This document shows, one piece after another, positions 11,080-21,906 of a stretch of 64,000 nt of DNA. Every line of letters begins with the position of its first letter. Within the stretch, counting starts at the first letter, position 1. The DNA lies in assembly GCA_964059195.1 (NCBI GenBank), contig CAXKWD010000001.1:214032484-214096483 (forward strand). Direction: 5' to 3'. The position numbers and the translations under genes are program-made. A model generated the notes under the pieces. The model saw nothing but the letters and a program-made list of their open reading frames with translations, was not told the origin of the DNA and ran no database searches. The stretch comes from Ectobius pallidus (taxonomy: Eukaryota > Arthropoda > Insecta > Blattodea > Ectobiidae).

Positions 11080-11108
<29 letters not shown>
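11080..11108 (-). repeat. Poly-T run (29 bases)
   Basis: Could be the poly-A tail of a minus-strand retroelement covering part of 10800-11080, but no body was recognised. Confidence 0.85.
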
Positions 11109-11111
<3 letters not shown>

Positions 11112-11306
11112 TGTATAGCATTACTGGAACTGGATGTAAACGCCAGCCCTCATTCCAAAATATCAGATTATTGTGGTAACTCTTGAAAAGTTCACTGTTG
11201 AGTAATCTTGTGCCTCTCAGGAGTAGTCACAGGACATCTTCGCTCTTTCTTTCTTCATACAAGTGCAGCAGCAACACATGGAGGGTTGTCAGGGATTGGA
11301 ATATAC

Positions 11307-11470
11307 CAGCGTTTCTTAACCTATGGTCCGCGGACCACCCGCAGACCACTGGGGGTCCGCGAAGATGGTGCAGATGGTCCGCAAACATAATTTAAAAATA
11401 TCATAAAGCAAGTAAAATTTTTTCACATATTTCGTGCCCAAATATTAAGAATGCCTTCTTTTAAAAATTG
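11307..11470 (+). mobile_element. hAT-type element, left terminal fragment
   Basis: Starts CAGCGTTTCTTAACCTATGG, a hAT-style terminus, followed by GGTCCGCGGACCACC. Positions 11395-11470 match 23155-23240, which lead to the complementary right end GGTTGAGAAACGCTG at 23320. This copy has lost its right end. Confidence 0.75.
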
Positions 11471-11693
11471 ATACGTTTCCCTCTATATGAAGATGAATAC
11501 CACAAAGAACATTTACACATAAAGGAAGTTGCGGTTCGGAATGGGTTCAGAATGGAATTCATTGCCAAGATGAATTTTCAGACATAGAAAAAGGAAAATG
11601 ATTAAGGATAACTGTACTTGATCTAACACAGATAAAAAAAAGTTCACCTTTCATCCGAGACTATTTCACAAATTTGAGAGAGTATTTAAAGGT

Positions 11694-12030
11694 ATGAACA
11701 TAAAATTATCACCACAGAATAAATTTAATCTTAGAAATCTACTTAATCACCCATTAAGAAACAGCACCCCAAAAGTCAAACGATCAGGCATTTATCAGAT
11801 AGAATGTCAAGACTGTCAAAGTTTACAAAGGACGAACCATGAGAAATTTAGAAATAAGAATGAAGGAACATTTAAGATATGTCAGACTATTGCACACTGA
11901 AAAATCGGGCCCAGCATATCACGCTTATACATATGATCATCATATGGAAATAAGATCATCATAAAAGATAATCATAAAAAGTGAAAAGGTCATGAACTTT
12001 CAGATCCCTAAGGTGGACAAGATTTTTAGT
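11694..12030 (+). mobile_element. Penelope-like element, GIY-YIG endonuclease fragment
   Basis: Frame one (from 11694) encodes KRSGIYQIECQDCQS, the GIY start of a PLE endonuclease. After a frameshift at about 11823 it continues YKGRTMRNLEIRMKEHLR and SGPAYHAYTYDHH in another frame. The second half of the YIG motif is changed to YKG. The RT is absent. A dead fragment; similar domains lie at 33955, 39860, 45960 and 60560. Confidence 0.8.
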
Positions 12031-12047
12031 TTAACCACAGTATAAGT

Positions 12048-12350
12048 ATTAATACAGTAAGGAAACTGTGTATTAAAAGTCCTATGACAACATGTTGGCT
12101 GGACGACACTAGCGCTCCATGTGGAGATTAAGTAAAACTACATTCTCATCATATCAAATGACTTGGGAAAATACATAAACACATCGCAAAATATGTTATG
12201 TTAAAAGAGAAAAATACAGAATAATTTTATTTAATGCAAATCTAATTTTAAATTTAAGAAATAACAAAAGAGATACTGTATGATATTCTAGTTAAGAAGA
12301 GGTAAACAATACCTAAATAGGCTACTGTTAAGGACTGTATCTAGGCCTAG
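12048..12350 (+). repeat. Interspersed repeat A, copy 2
   Basis: Matches 1189-1475 in the same orientation with scattered differences and an extra stretch of about 20 bases near 12230. No terminal repeats identified. Confidence 0.8.
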
Positions 12351-13146
12351 TACTTTTCCTTTAAAATCATTGGCTTTTAATATAATTTATAATTCAAATT
12401 ATATTAAATAGCCTACGTATTAATTACGTAAATTATATTATAGGTCTGTCACGTTGTTCATCCTGCACGTCATTGTTGACAGTGTATTTTGATTCTTTGC
12501 TTTATATGGCAATATACAACTTCAATTTATTGTAGGTCTATGTAGCGTCAATTACTGCAGGATGGACTCCATTAAACAAAACAAAAAATTCTGGAGCATT
12601 TGGAATTGAAGACACCGTCGGTACAGCAGTTTTAATTAAAGAGTTTTTATAGGAATTCATAGACTGTCTGTTTTCGGCGTGTGTCAAGGATAGACGGTAA
12701 TTTTCACTCAAATATTTTACATATTTTGTTACTAGGTTTTCTTGTCGACCATTAATGACCTATTTTCTACACCAGAAATCATTACAACAGAATAAAATAT
12801 AAAAATATTACATTAAAGTAAGGTGAAACATAACCACACCAGAATCACGAGTAAGCCAGTAGGCCTTCAATAAATATTACTTATTTTCGTTCTTACCTTT
12901 CTGGATGTTTCAAGAAAGTGAAGAAATGCAATTCAGGATTTTGTCTTTTATTATTACTGAAATTTACAGCAGAATAATAAAGGTCCTTTCGAATATCGCG
13001 TGTTCTAATAAATACAACACTCCTATTTATTTACATACTTCCCAGAGTAGTTTCTGTAGTCTTACTTTATGGCCGCTACGATCGCTAGTAAATGCGCGCG
13101 CATGCTAGACTGGCAGAAAAACGGACTGAGTTTCTGTACTGTATTA
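12351..13146. other. No gene recognised
   Basis: AT-rich sequence. The 67-codon ORF at 12905 has no recognisable motif. Nothing else supported. Confidence 0.4.
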
Positions 13147-13160
13147 ATAATTATACTGTG

Positions 13161-13364
13161 TTATGTAATTAACAAAGTTGTTGACTATTAAACACTTTAG
13201 GCCTCACTTTTCCTCAGTTGTAAATGTGGGCAAAGCCCATGAAACGTACGTCCTGCAAAAATGTAAGGAAAAGTGAGGCCTAAAGTGTTTAATAGTCAAC
13301 AACTTTGTTAATTACATAACTTTGTTGCTTCACTGTATTAAGTTCCATTATCTCTTGAGTCCTC
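13161..13364. mobile_element. Palindromic insertion E2 (54-bp arms, 44-base tail, 14-bp TSD)
   Basis: Target duplication ATAATTATACTGTG at 13147-13160 and 13365-13378. Arms 13160-13213 and 13267-13320 are identical inverted copies. The loop contains GTGGGCAAAGCCCATGAAAC, a stem-loop followed by GAAAC that resembles a decayed hammerhead core without the CTGANGA half. A 44-base one-sided tail (13321-13364) precedes the second target copy. Confidence 0.78.
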
Positions 13365-13930
13365 ATAATTATACTGTGGTTTAACCTTGAAGAGGACAGG
13401 TGGCAGCATGACGTCGACTACAGACCCATGTCAACCTAGTGCCAGTCAACCATCAGTTGAGGATGAGGGAGCTGCTTTTCTGAAAACCGGTTCTGCATAA
13501 ATAATGTAAATGGAGCAAGAAGTGTTTTTATTGTTCGACCTTTACTCATCAGTAGGGCCCGGAAGTTCATGCATTTGCATGTTTTTTCTTAGGGGTTAAA
13601 AACGTATGCTTATGCAATATGTGTACGAATTATGTAATTTTCAGTCATTTAAACATGATTTTATGGTGCATATAACTGCATATTTTCATGATTTTTATAA
13701 AAGCATTATTTTCAAGATTTTAGTGCTTATGTGGCATATTTTTAACTAGTTTTAAGTTTTTTTTTAAATTTGAATCTTATTGTCAGTAAGGTTGCGCATG
13801 ATTACGCAACCTGAGTCGTCACATGGAGAGGAGTAATGCAATGTGATGATGTCATGCAGTGAATCCCCTGTTGCATCATCCTTCCATGCATTGTAGCTAA
13901 GCTTGGGCAGTTGGGCTGGCCACCCCCAGT

Positions 13931-14860
13931 CAGTGTTGCCATGTCTACTTATTTTGAAGGAGATTTCCTTTTTTTTAACATTGTCTACTTTTCTACTTTA
14001 AAACTTTTAGAAACATAGCAAATCTCCTTACTTTATGACATTTTCCTTTTAAAATATGTATTTTTCCTTTTTTTCTGATCTTACTTTGTCATGGAATGTA
14101 GTTAAATGTAAATCGAGATCAAAATCAAAGTCTAGTTCGGTGCTGAAACATGGAGAATCGACATTTTTGTCGAATAGGTCCTTGACGGTGAGAGTGGACA
14201 TGTATGAGAGCGAGGACAATTAAGTTAAAAGTGACAACCCTGTAAAATTTGTGGATGCAGCTATGAGAATGACAAGATGGAGTCTCTTACATTAAACATT
14301 ACATCACTTTTAACTCTGTATAACTCTATAATTAGGTCACATCCAGAAATAGTACACATGAACAACAAAAAATTCAATAAGTTTATAAAAAATCTTATTT
14401 CATAGTTCAAGTTACTTCACTTTGTACTTAGTAGACAATTAAGGAACAATTTTATTTGTAATAACTCGGGGTTTCAATTTTTGTTCTTACTACTTTTCAT
14501 TTTTTCTTTTTACTTTTCTGTTCTTTCTTTTTATTATGATTTTTTAGGTATTGATTTAATTATATTTTCTTTATGTATTTGTATTTTGTAATGTAAATGG
14601 CTGAACTGTGCACGAGCACGAGCGCTTGCTCATTCGGGTGGTCTTGTTTTGTATAAATATTTAAACAAGAATAAAATATCTCGCAAAATCTCACTTTAGA
14701 CGTTTTGATGTGAATTTTAGGATATGTTTTTGAAAACGACCAATATTTTCCGTGTATATTTATGGAAAAGTGGTACCCATTTTAATTTGAAAATCTACTT
14801 TAATCTCCTTTTTTTAGTACCAATCTCCTTTTTTTGGTCAAACAGGGGTTGGCAACACTG
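13931..14860. mobile_element. Nested hAT-type non-autonomous element, 930 bp
   Basis: Ends CAGTGTTGCCA and TGGCAACACTG, with the 8-bp target duplication CCCCCAGT at 13923-13930 and 14861-14868. Subterminal AAGGAGAT and ATCTCCTT are complementary. The interior has no transposase; near 14610 it carries GAGCACGAGCGCTTGCTCAT, related to the SINE/LINE tail at about 25820, so it may hold a further insertion. It lies upstream of the BED-finger ORF of the host element. Confidence 0.9.
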
Positions 14861-14992
14861 CCCCCAGTTGTATTGTAATAGTGCTGTGATCTAGTTGAGT
14901 GCTAATTGTATTAAGTTACGCGTATAAAGTGAGTGTTAAAAGCCCTTTAAATACCGAAAATAAGATCAACTTCGAGTGGTAGATTAACTAAT

Positions 14993-15349
14993 TTGCAGAA
15001 GGAGATTTCAGGTGATTTAATATCTACCGATAATAGGGTGCTGTTTTGTGGAGCGTGTGAGAAAAATTTAGGGAGTGAGAAAAGATTTCAAGTAGTTCAA
15101 CACATAAACACAGCAAAACATAAGGAGAATTTAACCAGGAAAATAGCAAATAAACAGCCTGTTCAAAAGCAACTAGTAGGGTGTTTAGGAAGTAGGCTTA
15201 CAGAATTTTCTTACGACTTGTGCAAAGCATTTGTAGCTGCTGAAATTCCATTGTGGAAAATTAATAATCCCACATTAAAACATTTTCTTGTCAAATACAC
15301 CCAACAACACGTGCCTGAAGAAAGTACATTGCTTAAGACATATTTATGA
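14993..15349 (+). pseudogene. hAT-element ORF, BED-type zinc finger (CGGBP1-like), truncated
   Basis: 118 codons beginning at a non-ATG codon. The finger reads FCGACEKNLGSEKRF..HINTAKH, a C-x2-C and H-x-H-type BED-like arrangement near residues 20-45. GCLGSRLTEFSYDLCKAF then follows, as in CGG-repeat-binding-protein-like hAT products. The ORF ends at 15349, just before an out-of-frame dimerisation segment, so the catalytic core has been deleted. It would make at most a DNA-binding fragment. Confidence 0.75.
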
Positions 15350-15360
15350 CTAAGGTGCTG

Positions 15361-15702
15361 GCCTCATAGCCATAACCTCCTGTGATGTGGAGAGAAGTTT
15401 TTCACGTTACAAAAGTGTGCCGTGGGTGAGGCGGTAGCACGCCTGCCTTCCACTCCGGCAGCCCGGGTTCGATTCCCGGCCGGGTGGGGGTTTTTTCAGT
15501 AGTGAAAGATCCCCTCCCCGGGTTCAGGACTGGGTAGTTTAAGATAATGCACATTGTGCGCGATTCCTTAATTATTTAAAAGTGTTTTTCGAGACAACAG
15601 ACGAAGTTTCTCAGTTGAAAATTTGTGCAAAGTGATGGTGGTGAATTGCAATTCATCAGTCAACATTGACAACACTTCTGCTTCATCCTCTAAGGAATAA
15701 TG
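15361..15702 (+). pseudogene. hAT C-terminal dimerisation segment split by a SINE
   Basis: Before the SINE the frame reads TSCDVERSFSRYKS; after it, RDNRRSFSVENLCKVMVVN, ending with TAA near 15700. Removing the SINE and one copy of AAAAGTGT rejoins the two in frame. This is the conserved hAT C-terminal signature (C-x-VER-x-FS). Confidence 0.88.
15419..15577 (+). mobile_element. tRNA-derived SINE, full length, 159 bp
   Basis: Flanked by AAAAGTGT (15411-15418, 15578-15585). The tRNA-like head includes GGTGAGGCGGTAGCACGCC and B box GGTTCGATTCC at 15466-15476. The 3' tail ATGCACATTGTGCGCGATTCC matches LINE family B 3' ends at about 6331 (ATGCACATTGTGCGATTTTCC) and 56937 (ATGCACTTTGTGCCCAATTCC), suggesting that LINE as its mobilising partner. 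Inserted in the hAT dimerisation coding segment. Confidence 0.92.
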
Positions 15703-16342
15703 TAAGTCTATTAATTTAATGCTAACTCGTCTTTTCTACTGCCTAGGGACAATAATTCGTTCAATTTAATAGTGCATATTTATTGGCATATTTCCAGGTT
15801 TTTAAGAGCATAAGTGCATGCATATTTCCTGTTTTTTTAGGGCATGAACTTCCGGGCCCTACTCATCAGCATTCATAAAACCATGGTAATATGAAATAAT
15901 ATCCCAAGATAAAATACCAAGTAATCTATCCTACCATTGATGTCCATTGCATTCACCAAACTTTTTTTATGATTTAAAGTTTCATAATTGGGGTGCATAT
16001 TAGATTTTATGACACATTAGATTCCAGTAAATATAGTATTTTTTCCTTGGGATTGGGTGAAAGCTCATGATTCTTTAAAGGCGAGAATATATGTTTCTTA
16101 TGGCAATTATACAGGTATAAAATCATCTTTAAAAATGGGAATTCCTTAAAACTGGTAGTGTTAAATAGATTCTATTATAAAATAGATTTATTTTCTTATT
16201 TTTTAATATAATAAATATACAACCCCAAAGAGCAAAGCTCATGTGAAGGATGACATACATACAATGATTCAAAAGAAAAAAAATTACCTACTACAATTAT
16301 CTTAAGGCTATAACAAAAATTTACTATTACCAAACATAACTA

Positions 16343-17137
16343 CAGTGAACGCCACTTAATGTAATCTTGGATAATGTTATCGACCGTGTAATATTATCAC
16401 TTTTATGAAGTCCCGTACGGATTAATACTGATACATTGAAAAACTGCTGGTTATTGTGATCAAAGATCGGTTTATGTTATCACATTTTCCTTTTCCATTT
16501 TCCCCTGCAGCTTTATTTACAAGTACTCTATGTCATTCAAAATTTCGTTTTTAAGGGTTTTGTTACTAATTGAACTGTATTGTGTTGTACTGAAGATGGC
16601 AATTCTGTTCCCATCTCAAAGGATGACCAGTTTGAGGGGGTGGCATTACATAACTTCCTCTTTTAAGCAATAAATCAAGTTTCGTGTTTCACCCCACAGT
16701 TAATCTGCAGCTTTTGATTTATAAAGATAACAGTGTTGACATGCAGTGATGGCTAGTGTAAAATGAAGAGACTTGAATAGACAGATGTTAGATGTTTTGC
16801 TAAGCGGTTTTCACCACAGATCAGTCAACTTACAAAAACACTCATAACTGAGTATGGACTACTGGTTAACAGACTCAAGGAAAATAAAACAATAAAAAAC
16901 TTTGTTACTGCTTGAAAAAATAGTTGCTTGCAGCTTATTACTGTATTAGCCTATGAGTGGTTCAATGATTCACTGTTACGTATTATTTTATGAATAAATA
17001 CTTTTAATTCTGTTTTGCAGTGTATTATCTTACATATGAATAAGTAACCATTTAATTCCGTTGGGTACTGTTATCAGTCGGTTCATACTATTGGATTAGC
17101 TGCATCCCGAAGTGATCACAATAAGCGGCGTGCACTG
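16343..17137 (+). mobile_element. TA-flanked DNA transposon, 795 bp, copy 2
   Basis: CAGTG..CACTG ends between TA (16341-16342, 17138-17139), inverted relative to 2761-3518. Its relic at about 16764 reads MKRLE, a stop, then TDVRCFAKRFSPQIS and TEYGLLVNRLKENK. Both copies keep the same short reading region, which suggests a common non-autonomous source. Confidence 0.82.
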
Positions 17138-17231
17138 TACATACCAGAAGAAAAAAAAAAACACTTGAAATATACCAATCAATTTCAAAATGTACAGATA
17201 AATTTTTACTATTTTATAGAAATATAGTACA

Positions 17232-17232
<1 letters not shown>

Positions 17233-17279
<47 letters not shown>
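17233..17279. repeat. (TA)n microsatellite
   Basis: About 23 uninterrupted TA units. Confidence 0.97.
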
Positions 17280-17281
<2 letters not shown>

Positions 17282-17301
17282 TATTGATTAAAGTAAACAT
17301 C

Positions 17302-17646
17302 TCAGAAATATAATAATGCTTTTGGTTTAAAATTTCTAAGAGAACCAGACATACTTTCAGGTAAAGGTAATATTCCTTTTAGGTCATACATAGTTGCTTC
17401 GCTAAGAGTTACAAAAAGATGACTGACTTGTCTTATGTTATGGAGATGAACATTTTCGGGTGTAATTAAGGTGGTGTTGGATTTAACAAGTTTATGTTTG
17501 ATAGAATGTAAACGATTGACTAGTGCTGCATTTGTAGAGACAGAAAGTGGCTTGATTCCAGAAATTTTTAATATATCACTAGTATAGGTTCTGAAGGGAA
17601 TACTGAACATAACTTTCAATGCTCTATTTTGAATTAAACTTGACAT
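17302..17646 (-). mobile_element. LINE-type RT C-terminal fragment, minus strand
   Basis: 114 open codons starting MSSLIQNRALKVMFSIPF, with SGIKPLSV after it. This pattern (hydrophobic-QNRALK, then a short loop and PL) follows the RT domain in CR1/Jockey-like LINEs. No RT catalytic motif is present. Family uncertain. Confidence 0.5.
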
Positions 17647-17680
17647 ATTTGGTCCTAATTTTCACTGTTCCACGTTAATA

Positions 17681-17971
17681 TCAAAATCCATTACAAGTAA
17701 TTACTTACAGTGAATGTATTAAAATAATTTCAATCACAAAGTTTCGGCTCTACCTTCAAGCCTTCATCAGGTGTACTTAAACCAGTAGCTGCACTCCTGG
17801 ATGATATTTTTGATTGATAATGACAAGCCGATGAGAAATGTGGATGCTACCTCATCCAGGATTGCAGCTACTGGTTTAAGTACACCTGATGAAGGCTTGA
17901 AGGTGGAGCCAAAACGTTGTGATTGAGTTATTTTAATACATTCACTGTAAGTAATTATTTTTAATGGATTT
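17681..17971. repeat. Inverted repeat, about 118-bp arms, with hammerhead-like cores
   Basis: Arms at about 17681-17798 and 17847-17971. The minus strand at 17742-17770 reads CTGATGA, a GGCT..AGCC stem, then GAAAC, the hammerhead core layout. The plus-strand copy at 17886-17914 has CTGATGA but CAAAAC. No target duplication was found, so the element limits are unknown. Confidence 0.75.
17742..17770 (-). ncRNA. Hammerhead-ribozyme-like core (CTGATGA..GAAA)
   Basis: Core elements CTGATGA and GAAA flank a potential 4-bp stem II (GGCT/AGCC). Stems I and III were not established. PLEs are known to encode hammerhead motifs. Confidence 0.5.
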
Positions 17972-17999
17972 TGATACTATTTTCAATTACTTCTAGCTC

Positions 18000-18880
18000 A
18001 TGAAATAGGCTTTTCCTGGATAATAAGGGCTACAATTTTGATGAAATTTAACCTGCTTTCCGAGTAATACAAAAACATAGCTTTTTTTTGCATGTTTTAT
18101 ATTAAATACAGCTTTCTTTAGACATATTTGTTAATATTTATTATGACTTTTTTGCACTGTTCTCTTAAAAGCATTTTTTGTCCTAGAACATTTTAGTCTA
18201 ATTTTGTGCAGAATAGTTTCCTTTATTATTTTGTGTGTTCACTTTTCTCCCATTAAAACATATTTTTAACACATTTTGACAGTTTATTCTACACTTCAAA
18301 ATTTTCATTTAAACTTTCACCCTTGTAAATTTTACAAAGTAAAGAATAGTGTACAGTCTGATATCCGTGACTTGTGACAGTTGCCAGAGGGGGTATATTT
18401 CCATGGAATTGTTTGTGATATGCCCATGTTTGCAATTTTGAGCGCTGATAACAGCTGACAGAAGCTCTAATACAAGTAACAGAACTTAATACAACGCAAC
18501 TCTTGCACTTCTCCAGTTTGAGTGAACTGTCACAAATCGCAAGCTGTTTAAATCAGACTGTAGTATACAGTCTTCATTGTCTGTGCGGTAATTTAATTCA
18601 GTAATGCAATAATAATCACCCCCTTCAAGTAAAGATCACACACTTTATCTTGAACCAAACACTCCATAATGCTGAAAACAGTCCATATCAAGAAGGACTC
18701 GCTCGAAAAAATAAAGACTGCAGCCCGTTCCCAGTATTGTCATACCCAAAATATTTACTGTAAAGGCATTCTTGAACTACCGGCATTTTTTATTTGATTA
18801 CAACATTATTATTCTGAAAATGACAGAATTAAATCTAGGACATTAGAAGAACAGTACTGGTGCTGCGGAAATGGTCCATG
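18000..18880. other. No gene recognised
   Basis: AT-rich sequence without long ORFs or recognised repeats. Confidence 0.4.
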
Positions 18881-18913
18881 AAAGTGTGTATTCAAGTACA
18901 TGTACAGGTACAT

Positions 18914-19056
18914 GTAGGGGGGAAAAAAGTGAACCTACTAAAATATTTAAGTTGCCGATATGAGCCACTGCGCTTGCCTAGCAGTTTCTAGGCATGCACA
19001 ATGGCTCATATCGGCAACTTAGATATTTTAGTAGGTCTGCTTTTTTTCCCCCCTAC
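18914..19056. repeat. Hairpin/MITE-like inverted repeat
   Basis: Arms (about 52 bases) pair TAGGGGGGAAAAAAGTGAAC..GATATGAGCCA with TGGCTCATATC..TTCCCCCCTA around a 35-base loop. No clear target duplication. Confidence 0.8.
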
Positions 19057-19127
19057 CTGTACAATGCTACGACTCCTAAAACGATTTTCTATATTTTGAA
19101 GATTGGGAAGAAATTGTCTAAAGAAAT

Positions 19128-19390
19128 ATAGTAATTCCTTTCTCCAGTGATATATTCGACTAGAATATGTGCATCAATAAAAATCTTTAGTTTGGTAGCA
19201 AAAGTTGAAATTGCTACGAACTACTGTTAGTTTCACTGTGTACCAGCATAAAACTAAACACGTTACATTTTCTATAAGTTGGCAACCCTCCAGAAATGAC
19301 GTCTATTTCAACTCACCACCTTCTGCAATAGTCCTCCTTATACTGCATGTAATATCAGCTCCCCTCACCCCTCATTTTTTTCAGCACAAG
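19128..19390 (+). repeat. Interspersed repeat B, copy 1
   Basis: Matches 35519-35549 plus 36366-36600 in the same orientation. Shared words include GCATCAATAAAAA, TTGAAATTGCTA and GCCGCCTTCTGCAATAG-like sequence. The second copy is interrupted by an 816-bp element, so this copy shows the empty site. Confidence 0.8.
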
Positions 19391-19460
19391 ATAAAGTGTG
19401 TGAACTATAATAACAAAGTACAGGTACAAACCCTCTTACTCCACTATGGTATGTACATTC

Positions 19461-19705
19461 CGGGGTACGTGGGCAAAGAGAGTTAAGTCCACCATCCTAA
19501 AAAATTGTCCATAGAGTTATATAAAAATGTTCTCTACATTTGTGTTAAGTCCAGTAAGTCATGTTCAAAATTGCACGGTAGTTATGGATGTGTGCTTTAT
19601 AGGTTTATCCATCTCTAAAGCAATGTTGGGCTGGTATAGTGTGTTAAGTCGCTCTAATTCTCAGTAAGAAGGAAGTGGACTTAACTCTTTGCCCGCGCAC
19701 CCCGG
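19461..19705 (+). mobile_element. Small MITE, copy 2
   Basis: Same family as 3598-3830. Ends CGGGGTACGTGGGCAAAGAG and the complement ending GCGCACCCCGG, with TTAAGTCCAC just inside. No coding capacity. Confidence 0.87.
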
Positions 19706-20026
19706 AATTTAGAACAGGAAGTATGGTATTATTTAAGGTAAAAAAATGTTCCACCTTATACACTGGTAGTAAATAGATATTGATGTGAATAGGTGTTGAT
19801 AAGGAATCTGTTCAATAGTTTTTATGTACCTGTTGTTTAATCGCTAATCAATTATACCAGCTTAGACTATATACAATAGTATGAACAGTATGATAACACA
19901 ATAGTCTGTTATTTGAGATATATGGATATAAAATAATTTTCTTTTTCTAATTATTTTGGTATCAGAAAATGTATTTTTTGTTTAAGGTTTCTGGATAATA
20001 AAATTTAAGGTACTGCACTGTCCATG

Positions 20027-20267
20027 ATATAATTTATGTAAGTCATAGTGTTGTATCACTAGCACTATCTTTCTGTGCCCAAGGTTGCAGGTTCAATCCT
20101 GGCCCAAGTCGATGGCATTTACGTGAGCATAAATGTGACAGGCCCTGTCTGTAGATTTACAGGCATGTAAAAGAACTCCTGCGGGACAAAATTCCAGCAC
20201 ACCGGGGTCACAGGCCTAAGTTGCAGTAGATCCCCATCGTTAAATAACAATACCAACCAACCAAGTA
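20027..20267 (+). mobile_element. tRNA-derived SINE with 12-bp target duplication
   Basis: Flanked by GCACTGTCCATG (20015-20026, 20268-20279). B box GGTTCAATCC at about 20092. The body has ACAGGCATGTAAAAGAACTC and ATTCCAGCACACCGG, ending CGTTAAATAACAA. A different family from the one at 15419. Confidence 0.85.
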
Positions 20268-20279
20268 GCACTGTCCATG

Positions 20280-20954
20280 GTGGAATTATTCCTTAAAGAA
20301 GATACAGGTCATCCTCTAGCAGCACAGTAACAAGGTATGCAAAAGGAAGCATGGAAATGACATGTTTTCACGGGGAAGACTCAAACTTAAAATGGAATAG
20401 GAAGGTAATAGACGGAATTAAGAAAATGGGTGATGGATAGATGATGGAAAGAATAACAATTAGGATGGAAACTTTGATGTAAAACTGTGATTAATTGGTA
20501 GTTAGTAGTTAGAACTACAGTACAGCCGGTGGTTTGTTTACATTACATTGGGAACAAGTCTTTAGGCCTGTGAACTGCACAGCAATCTTCATAGCTTGCT
20601 GCTGGGGTGAACGAACTTGGCTGCACCCTAAGTACCGCTGAACTGTAGATGTGATACCTTGACATGCTTGATGTATATAGGTTTGCATGGCTTTCCTCAA
20701 GATGACTGAGCAAACAGACCAGTAGGCTACACTGGTCCGCTATAGTCCGACCAGAATTGTATTTCCAGGTTGAAGACAAACTTTGGACATCTCCAAATAT
20801 AACAGTCCGAGATTCTCAGGCAGAGGTGGCTAATGAGCGGCTGAGCTTAAATCGGAGGGGAGGCAGCCCAGAGCATACAGTATGCATACAGAAGTTCACT
20901 GCAACGTAAAAAAAACTAAGGCAGATCACTGTGTATATGAAAAGCGAATTAAAC
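20280..20954. other. No gene recognised
   Basis: Minus-strand ORFs at 20515-20779 overlap in two frames and show no recognisable domain. Nothing else supported. Confidence 0.35.
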
Positions 20955-21041
20955 AATGAATTTAATGATTTATGTATAGCGTAGAGCTTTATCACTGGTA
21001 CTCACTACTAAATTGCGGTATTTTGTTACCTGTTGGAGCGC

Positions 21042-21070
21042 TTTCAACCGCATGGAGCGGCCATCTTCAG
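21042..21070 (-). ncRNA. Hammerhead-like core, E3 left arm
   Basis: The minus strand reads CTGAAGA, stem II GCCGC/GCGGT with a TCCAT loop, then GAAA: a complete CUGANGA..GAAA core. Cleavage competence not shown. Confidence 0.6.
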
Positions 21071-21330
21071 CAACTGACTTCCGTGGTGTTGTTGTTGTTG
21101 GGAAGACATTTCTGGATAACTGTATCGTACAGCGCGTGCGATTTGAATTGTAACTGTTCGTTTAGGATGTTGGTGTTGTCTTGTGTGGTGTGTCTGTATA
21201 TTTCATATTGTTCGAGTGTGTTGAGCGTGTGACCTTTGTGGTTAATGTGTAGGATTTCCATGTCTGTATTGATGTCTGCGTATTCGTGTCCTGTGGTTAT
21301 TATATGGTTTGCATAGGCGGAAGTCAGTTG

Positions 21331-21359
21331 CTGAAGATGGCCGCTCCATGCGGTTGAAA
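21331..21359 (+). ncRNA. Hammerhead-like core, E3 right arm
   Basis: Same core on the plus strand (CTGAAGA..GAAA), as expected for the inverted arm. Flanking GTTG and CCAAC could contribute to an outer stem. Confidence 0.6.
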
Positions 21360-21906
21360 GCGCTCCAACAGGTAACAAAATACCGCAATTTAGTAGTGAG
21401 TACCAGTGATAAAGCTCTACGCTATACATAAATCATTAAGATTATCGCTACAGAATGGACAAAACTCAAGAATGAATTTAAGTTAATAATTGCATAATTT
21501 TGTTTTTGAAACTATCTCTAATGAATTGATTAATTAATCAACGCTAATATATAAACAAAATTATGCAACTAAAATACAATACAGACATACAGACATGAAC
21601 TATGTCAACCAGCTGGTGCAAAGGTCAGCTCGCTGAAGTTTAGCATGAATGTAGAATATCAAAATTTTAACATTTACACTAATCATGGTCGAACAAAAAC
21701 AATCTTATGAAATTTGCCTATAATGATAATTAAGACACTCTTTTGAAAATTATGCATCTGTTAGTATTCAAACCGTTTCTTTTTTGAAATTTGTTTTTAA
21801 ATTACAATTACCACCTATGCTCAATATTTAAAACCTTAAAAATTTAGCCTATTTTGAAAAACAAACCTTATTTTAACACATTCAACATTCATATAAGTAG
21901 CGTAAG

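Larger units (their letters stand above)
13553..15861 (+). mobile_element. hAT transposon (deleted), 2309 bp with nested insertions
   Basis: Terminal inverted repeats TAGGGCCCGGAAGTTCATGC and its complement, then CATGCAT-rich subterminal sequence. The 8-bp target duplication CTCATCAG (13545-13552, 15862-15869) fits the hAT preference nTnnnnAn. Inside are an N-terminal BED-finger ORF (14993-15349) and the C-terminal dimerisation segment (15361-15702), with most of the transposase missing. A second hAT-type element (13931-14860) and a SINE (15419-15577) are nested in it. Without these it would be about 1.2 kb. Confidence 0.93.
20966..21470 (-). mobile_element. Palindromic insertion E3: Penelope-like element with inverted terminal arms
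   Basis: Target duplication AATGAATTTAA (20955-20965, 21471-21481). Arms of about 120 bases (20966-21085, 21316-21435) are inverted copies, followed by a 35-base tail (21436-21470). Between the arms the minus strand encodes the PLE endonuclease C-terminus: AYANHIITTGH, then HINHKGHTLNTLEQYEIYRH. Each arm holds a hammerhead-like core. This element ties the palindrome-plus-tail architecture to PLEs. Confidence 0.88.

Noticed and set aside
15450..15500. Possible functional tRNA gene
   Set aside because: It has a B box but no foldable full cloverleaf, and is part of a SINE with target duplications.
20972..21429. Identical protein starts (MYSVELYHWYSLLNC) on opposite strands
   Set aside because: They are translations of the two inverted arms of insertion E3, not genes.
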